From Congeria kusceri (taxonomy: Eukaryota > Mollusca > Bivalvia > Myida > Dreissenidae): 64,000 bases of DNA. Made by a program: the position numbers and the translations under genes. The notes under the pieces are model-generated. The model was not told where the DNA came from and searched no databases. It saw only the letters and a list, made by a program, of their open reading frames with translations. The stretch is taken from assembly GCA_027627225.1 (NCBI GenBank), contig CM051036.1, forward strand, positions 39,138,426-39,202,425, in the 5' to 3' direction. Positions 57,762-64,000 of the stretch are shown piece by piece. The number at the start of each line of letters is the position of its first letter. Within the stretch, counting starts at the first letter, position 1.

Positions 57762-58066
57762 TTTGAAAGCGAAACACCCTTCTGCTGACAAACGTTTTTT
57801 ATTGTTTTGTGACCTTTCAGTCTGCAATTATTGTCGTAAAATAATATTATCTTTTTTCTTGAAATAACGGCTTTCTTTCACAAATAAAAATATAATTTAA
57901 GTTACAATGATTCTTTAAATATTGATTATTATATAACACATTGATTTACTATACTTAAGAATATTTAGACATTATTATGTCCATTTACGACAACCGAGAA
58001 ATGACAAAAAAATAAATAGAAGTTGATAAACTTGTTAATAAAGACACCCAGATGAAAAGTGAATAA
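57762..58066. promoter_or_regulatory. Shared head-to-head intergenic region WDR59/KRIT1
   Basis: 305 bases separate the two start codons of divergent genes, so both 5' UTRs and presumably both core promoters lie here. AT-rich, no convincing TATA box at a standard place on either side and no CpG-rich stretch that I can see. A bidirectional promoter is an inference from the geometry. Confidence 0.6.
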
Positions 58067-59305
58067 ATGGAGGCAATACTAGCTGTCATTAGACCGAAAC
58101 AAAATGTTCATGGTCATGACTATAAAGCCAAACTGTACGACATTTTACTTCTTGATCACAAAAATGTTGACAGACATGGAAGATCAGCCAAATATCTGCC
58201 TACCTTTACACTTAGTGTGGATAGGGAACCAAGGGATGATATTTTACCGTATGTTTACACCATGACAGGTGGTGATCACGGTGGAATAAAGGCAGAAAGG
58301 GCACTCGTTATTCCTTGGAAAGACAGTCATCGATCATCACTGAGTGGATTCACATTATTTTGCATTCCTGTCAGTTGTCTCGACAAACTAAGTGCCTCGG
58401 TTGCTGAGAAATCACCACTAGGCCCGGGTTTTTATCCACTGGACCAGTTACTCAGCACTATGCATTCTTCTGCTCAAGCGCTCTTGCCACTGACAAAAAC
58501 TTTTGTACAACACATAGAACATTGGCTGAAAGAAAAGTATTCCAAACCTGGTGCTCTGGATTTAATTTTTAGGTCTAGAGCTGAATATAGAGTTAAAATG
58601 AATGTCAGCAACCCTGTGTTCTTGCATCTCAATATGGGATTACCAAACTATGAAAAAAGCTCCCTTCAAAATGAATACCCAGACGAAATTCGAATTCATG
58701 CCAATGAAATTTTAGCGAAAATGGTGGCAATCGAAAAATGCACTAAGGTCTTGATTAATCCACTGTTTGGACTAATTGGTCTTGTTGGAACTGGTCGACG
58801 CCGCCAACCACACCCACCAGTTGATTATCCATCGGGTACATTGTCAAGGAAGAGCAGTTTAAACAGTTCAATTGATCCAGATAGATATTCATTAGAAGAG
58901 AGACAGAATTATCCATTACATGTGTTTGCATCAAAGGGTGATTTTCAAAAAGTTGTTGACTGCCTCAATCAAGGTCAATCTCTTGCCCAAAGAGACTCTT
59001 ACGGATGGGCACCAATTCATTTTGCTGCCTATTATGGCCACCATGACATTGTGAAATACCTTTTGTTAACGGGTTGTTCTCCAAACTTGGTCAATGCTGA
59101 TGATAGAACGCCACTTCACCTTGCTGCTAAAGCTGGACATTTGGATGTTGTAAATATTCTTCTTAGTCATCCAGATATAGACATTAATGTTGTTGACAAG
59201 AAAGGTCAGACAGCTTTAGATACTTGTAATCAGAAACTGAATTGGGAACACATACAAGTGTCGAGAAGAATTGAAATGGCACTGCGTCAACCTAAGCAGA
59301 TAGAG
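58067..59305 (+). CDS. KRIT1: KRIT1 coding exon 1 (Nudix-like, NPxF motifs, ankyrin repeats)
   Basis: 413 codons, phase 0 at donor ATAGAG|gtattt. Reading through the donor would add VFFHICFLP and stop. The exon carries the whole N-terminal half as one block, which in vertebrates is split over many exons. A polybasic run such as that near residue 46-50 of human KRIT1 is not seen. Confidence 0.95.
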
Positions 59306-60601
59306 GTATTTTTTCATATTTGTTTCCTGCCATGAAGATACTAGTGGAACAGGGTGTTGTGTATACTAAAGTTTAAAAAGTTTTGTAGAAGTTTATGTTT
59401 GCAAACAAAGATATCATGATGAAACAATGTTTTGTCTAGCTATTTTTTTTAAGCAGTTTAACTATTAATGTTGTTTTTTTGGCAAACACATCAATTATTT
59501 TTTTACTGTAATTGTTCAAAATTTGATCTGAAATATTTGTCATTCAATAAAAGGTCATAAATAATGTAATTTATTGTATTGGTTTTATGTACACAATTTA
59601 ATATCTGTAACATTATCATATTTGCCTTGTAGGTACGCGTAATGGATGGCACAAAGAAAAGCTTGAACCTTGTTGATGGCGCGAACACAACAGTTCATCA
59701 ACTGAATCAGCAAATGTTACGAGAATATGACATGCCAGAGACCCCCTATGCCGACATTTTCACTATCTGGATCTGCTCAGAAAGTCTTGAACTTCAGTTA
59801 AAACCTGAGCACAAACCTTTGGAACATATGAACAGCTGGAAACGGAGGATTGTGGGTAATTTGACAGATGGAGATCCAAGCACCGAGGAGCCGCATTTGA
59901 AATGGCGGAGAAATGCGAAAATAAGTCTGATAGTTGAGTGCGAAGTGACCCATCGAGATGCCATTAACCTGCTGTTCCATGAAGCTAAGTTCAATTACAT
60001 CAATGCCTACTATCCTTGCAAAGAACAGGATGTATTGCAATGTGCTTCAATTCTCTTGTACTTAAAGTATGGAGGAACAGAAATTTCATCAGCTAAGTCA
60101 TTTTTGGGGAAACAGAGCAACCTAAGTAAGTTGGTACCAATGCCAAACTTGAACTCCCGCTCCAACTGGTCACATAAAATCTTGCATAGCTATAAGGAGT
60201 TTGTCAAAAGTGCTAATGGAGAAAACCCTGTTAGACCCCAGAGCCAGTTTCTCAACATTTGCAGAAAGCTCACCGTTTACGGATCAGCATTTTTCACAGG
60301 AAACTTGCAAACGAGTCCAAAACCGAAAGATTCTGTGAAGTGCCTTATAGCTGTAAACGATGTGGGAATACATATCATCAACTACCAAACTCGACAAATG
60401 TTGCACACATACAAGTATTCAGAGATCCAATGGCAAATCCCGCAGGAGTACGGTGTTCTGGAACTGACCGTTGTGAGACCAGACACCCGGTCTGGAAATC
60501 GGCACATACCAAGGAATCCGCTGAAACTGGTCACCAAACAGGCAGGAATGATAAATCCACTAATGAGCAAGCTGTCTCGAATGATGGCGTACAACATTTA
60601 A
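58067..60601 (+). CDS. KRIT1: KRIT1 (CCM1) orthologue, complete, two coding exons
   Basis: Join of 58067-59305 and 59633-60601, 735 residues (human KRIT1 is 736). Residues 1-165: Nudix-like domain beginning ILAVIRPKQN (human YVAVIRPKN). NPVF at 182-185 and NPLF at 231-234 replace the three human NPxY/F motifs. Ankyrin repeats about 282-405 (WAPIHFAAYYGHHDIVKYLL, TPLHLAAKAGHLDVVNILL). FERM domain 414-735, with FTIWICSESLELQLKPEHKP and, at the end, KQAGMINPLMSKL. Known: KRIT1 is a scaffold of the CCM complex with CCM2, binds ICAP1, Rap1 and HEG1, and acts at cell junctions. Start supported by an in-frame TAA just before the ATG and by similarity from residue 4. Only one intron interrupts the coding region, against many in vertebrates. 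Confidence 0.96.
59306..59632 (+). other. KRIT1 intron
   Basis: 327 bases, AT-rich with a T-rich 3' end before ccttgtag. No repeat or other feature seen. Confidence 0.9.
59633..60601 (+). CDS. KRIT1: KRIT1 coding exon 2 (FERM domain, stop)
   Basis: Acceptor ccttgtag; starts VRVMDGTKKSLNL, matching KVRIYRMDGSYRSVEL. 322 codons then TAA. Contains the F1 (FTIWICSE), F2 (ASILLYLKYGG) and F3 (YGSAFFTG, KCLIAVNDVGIHIIN) lobes in order. Confidence 0.95.
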   Translation, partial: VRVMDGTKKSLNLVDGANTTVHQLNQQMLREYDMPETPYADIFTIWICSESLELQLKPEHKPLEHMNSWKRRIVGNLTDGDPSTEEPHLKWRRNAKISLIVECEVTHRDAINLLFHEAKFNYINAYYPCKEQDVLQCASILLYLKYGGTEISSAKSFLGKQSNLSKLVPMPNLNSRSNWSHKILHSYKEFVKSANGENPVRPQSQFLNICRKLTVYGSAFFTGNLQTSPKPKDSVKCLIAVNDVGIHIINYQTRQMLHTYKYSEIQWQIPQEYGVLELTVVRPDTRSGNRHIPRNPLKLVTKQAGMINPLMSKLSRMMAYNI

Positions 60602-61413
60602 AGTAAAACCTATCCTTCATGATAGATTTAAGTAGAAGCTTCAAAAGGGTCATGATATCTTTAAGCCTTTTCCTGTGATAAACTTTTTAAATTATTATCA
60701 TTTTGTATATTTGGCCCGTCAGATAATGCATTATAAAAAAGAGGGACTTTGATGGTTGTAAATTTTGGTGTTAAGTACCGGTTTATTTATTGTTGTATGG
60801 AAATAGTCATATTTTTCTTTTCATTTATGATAATGTAAATTGTAATTTGTTAATGTAGTAAGTTATGTGTTGTTTTCATAAAATGAAATTGTACATGAAT
60901 ACAGTCCACATGTTTCAAACCTTGAAACAAACTAGCATCATGACATGGGTTGTAAGTAACTTAAACCATTATTTTTCAGTTAATTGTATCTGAAAACATA
61001 GATACAAGTACATCACATTTTATTAAATAATTTGGTAAAAATTATGAAAGTTGTAAAAACATTTCTATTTAAATTTGTTTAATATATATAAAGAGATGTT
61101 AAAGTTTTTTTTCAGCACCGATGCTAGTGATATGTGTAATTCTTTAGTACCTATGGCTCATTTACCTGTGTAAGTCAGCACATAGTTGCTTGACATTAAT
61201 ATTGAGGTAATAGATTCTTACATTCTATGTTGGCACTAAAAAATGAAAAAATGTAGCCAAATTTTTCTAAAATTTAAAATAATTTCAGGAATTAGAGTAA
61301 CCATTGGTTATTCCATGTACTGGTAATGCTTTCCAGTGCTTGCACTGATATTCATTCAACAGTTCAGAAGTGTCAGTTTCTTTGCATATACTACATGATT
61401 TTAGAATATTTAT
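60602..61413 (+). other. KRIT1 3' UTR and flank
   Basis: AT-rich, no ORF of interest. A possible poly(A) signal ATTAAA at 61022-61027; no canonical AATAAA with a clear downstream GT-rich element was identified, so the transcript end is not fixed. Confidence 0.4.
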
Positions 61414-61675
61414 AAGGCATGTTTTAGGAAAACTGGGCTTAATGCATGTGCGTAAAGTGTCCTCTTGGATCAGCCTGTCCAGTCCGCACAGGCTAATCAA
61501 GGATGGCACTTTCCGCTTTTGTGGTATTTTCTGTTTCAAGGTAGTCTCTCCTAAACATAAATCCACTGGAGGCGGAAAGTGTTGTTCCAGATTAGCCTGT
61601 GCGGACTGCACAGGCTAATCGGGGATGAAACTTTACACACATGCATTAAGCCCGGTTTTCCTACGCCACGCCTCA
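61414..61675 (+). mobile_element. Double-hairpin MITE, copy 8
   Basis: Only copy outside WDR59. Begins AAGGCATGTTTTAGGAAAAC and ends CCTACGCCACGCCTCA; contains two GATTAGCCTGTGC...GCACAGGCTAATC hairpins separated by the family's middle segment (TTCTGTTTCAAGG, ATAAATCCACTG). Same orientation as copies 1, 2, 4, 6 and 7. Confidence 0.85.
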
Positions 61676-64000
61676 TGTTTTAAAGCTGGTGGTAGTTGGG
61701 TGGCAGATAATAATTGCTTAAGTTGTTGAATATTGTTATATTGTGTACTTTTTTGGTGCTAATAATCTTCTGCATCACTGGTATTTCAGTGTTGATTTTA
61801 ATGTCTTATATTATTACGTTTGGATTGATAATGTTTTTAATTGTTTTGTGTCACAAACAGAGATCATTGATTTGATTGCTGTTTGCTTGAATATTATTCA
61901 GATGCATACAAGATTCAAAGATAAATTCGTTCATGGACAAGTACATGTACAATGTTGTTTTTTTTTTTTTGCTAAAACAGTTGGGATCTGTTAAAAAGAC
62001 CCACATGGTCAAACCAAATAACACGGATTGGATAAACTGCCAAATGTGGCCATAATAACACAAATTTGCTGAACATTAATATAGAAATTACAGTTTTATT
62101 GTGTGATTCCAGTAAAGTGAAGTAAGAAGTCAAATGATATCATAAATAGTGCTGTTACAACCATTAACAATCTAGTAAGGTAAAATTCTGTATCATATCA
62201 AAATCATTTACTGGGATCTACAGCGCTTTAGGCTTTTCACAATTCATTATGCTACCTGGCAAGCATTGTAGAGGGAAATAGGTACTCGTATTGCATGTTT
62301 CTATTTATTCTAAAAGCAATCTTGAAGTACTTGGCAACAGATACTTAAAAATCTCGTTTAATTTATATTGTGTCAAACATTAAAGCACTGAAACGTACAG
62401 AGGTACCAAGTTAATGTATTAATTTTTTGCATTTAACATGTGCTGAGCCCTTTCTCCAAGATGACTTTATAAAGATGCACTGTATTTGTTGTCATGGGGT
62501 TTTCTGTAGGTGGTGGTGGTGGCTTTATTGCTTGGAAAAAACTAAAAGCTTTGTTTATGACCAGCTTCATTGTAGAAATATTTATTACTATGTTAGTAGT
62601 GTTTGTAACTGTTCAACTGACTCGATAGGGTGTCAACAAGAATCAGGCTTTCAATGTAATCAAGCTAAAATAAATAGGTTTCAACCGAGCTAACATTTTT
62701 TCACAAACTAAACTGACTTACTTACCAATATTTTATTTGAATTAAAATACGGGTATAAACTTGTAATTATAATCATAGATTTAAAGTGTGTATTAGTGCA
62801 CTAATTTCCGGTATTACTTTTGCAAAACAATACATAAAGCCAGCCATCACTTGTGCAATCATAAAGTTTTTGTCTTGTTGCCACTACTAGTTTGAACAAT
62901 TGTTTAATGATTGTAACAATGTCTGTAGGCATGTCTTACCTGTATTGGTAATACATGTCAAGCTAGTCAATGTCTTACCTGATAATGAAAATACCTAAAT
63001 TAGTAATTACCATTACAATCAATATAAAATCCTATTTACAATGGTTGTTCTATTTCTGAGTCTGGTGATGAAATAGTAATTAAAGTCACTCTTTAATCTT
63101 TGATTATAAAATGACAGTGAAATACAATCCAACTTGTGATGGTGGCCACTGCATGAAGTTATATGGATTTTTTCTTTATTTTGTATGCTTATTCACATCT
63201 ATTTAAAAAGACAAATCTGCTTGGTAAAACCCATTAAATAATGTAAATTTTTGCGATGATAGGATAAGATAATAACATAGTCTCTTCATGTCTTTGAAGA
63301 ATGTAATTTTACTTAAATATAAATCTTTGTTATCGACAGTGTTTTAAAAAAATCAGTAGGCCACACTGTGTTTCATTTTAACCCATTTATCACTAAGAAG
63401 CAAGGCTTGCATTAAGGGAAGTTTAGGAGTAATTTACTCCCATTTTTTGTCACAGGACTTCCAAAATTGCAACCATGGAAGTTTAAGGACTTCCAAAATT
63501 GCGGCAATGGAAATTTCATCCTGTAAGGATGAACAAGTTGGAATAAAAAATAAAGTGGTTCATCTCAATCTATACCTTTTTTACTGAATAGATTGGCATA
63601 TTATGAACACCTGATGAAAAAGAAATGACCTTAAACAAACCTTGAATTGTACACTTAATTACATCTCTGAAATGCTCGGGACTTATGTCACGCAATACTA
63701 TCAAAACTTCCAGATATGATGAGCAAAACTTCCATAATCTGAGGCTAGGAAGTTCAAACTTCCAGATTTTAAAAGTTAATGAAAGCCCTGATAAGTGATG
63801 AATATGATGAGCATTGTTAGCTTGTTATATTGTCAATGTTTGTTAAAGGAATTTGTTCTGAACATGCTTTAATGCATCATATTTATTTTTTTGCTAGTTA
63901 ATAAATAAAGTTAAAAAATGCATTGCCTTGTGTGTATGTATGTTATATATATATATATATAATATATATATGACTGTTGTAGCAATATTTACCCGTATTC
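61676..64000. other. Intergenic, no gene recognised
   Basis: AT-rich sequence with only short, unconserved ORFs. About 63400-63795 may be a MITE fragment (ends GGCTTGCATTAAG and TTAATGAAAGCCCTG are roughly inverted). A (TA)n tract is at about 63941-63970. Confidence 0.5.
63941..63970. repeat. (TA)n microsatellite
   Basis: Two adjacent alternating TA runs broken once (ATATAATATAT). Confidence 0.8.

Noticed and set aside
63395..63800. Possible MITE with CATTAA ends
   Set aside because: End similarity is short and imperfect and no target duplication is seen; kept only as a remark.

Overview
This is a window of an animal genome: AT-rich, dominated by introns and repeats, with two recognisable protein-coding genes. 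Both have bivalve-like divergence from their vertebrate counterparts. The repeats (about 165 bp units beginning with an ACAAGAG- or GGGCC-type end, and a double-hairpin MITE containing GATTAGCCTGTGCAGTCC) resemble what I associate with heterodont bivalves such as Dreissena. That assignment rests on recognition, not on a search.

Most of the window (minus strand, 57761 down to 2778) is one gene, the orthologue of WDR59, a subunit of the GATOR2 complex that relays amino-acid sufficiency to TORC1. I could place 24 coding exons with continuous reading phase across every junction. They give about 886 codons: a WD40 propeller, an RWD domain and the region before the C-terminal zinc fingers. The terminal zinc-finger exons are not visible and probably lie before base 1. 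Exons 1-20 follow the known protein closely; exons 21 and 22 are short and less certain.

Head to head with WDR59, 305 bp away from ATG to ATG, lies a complete plus-strand orthologue of KRIT1 (CCM1) at 58067-60601: 735 residues in only two coding exons, with a Nudix-like N-terminus, NPxF motifs, ankyrin repeats and a FERM domain. From 60602 to the end I see only 3' UTR-like and repeat sequence.

The WDR59 introns hold: a degraded tyrosine-recombinase (DIRS-like) retrotransposon (about 32440-35830); several families of repeats built from about 130-175 bp units, most with a hairpin at the 3' end; eight copies in the window of a double-hairpin MITE (seven in WDR59 introns); TIR elements at 12427-12682, 19072-20230, 47612-47843, 50116-52307 and about 52511-53240; and minisatellites.

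The most striking observation is the minisatellite at about 42620-43742. It is made of about 28 copies of the last ~30 bases of WDR59 exon 9 plus its 5' splice site, so the real donor is followed by a long run of near-identical decoy donors. Other items worth a look are a MITE inserted 9 bases past the exon 4 donor, a two-copy repeat carrying perfect nuclear-receptor DR1 sites, a 2.2 kb nested-inverted-repeat element with a small ORF, and the reduced set of NPxY/F motifs in KRIT1.
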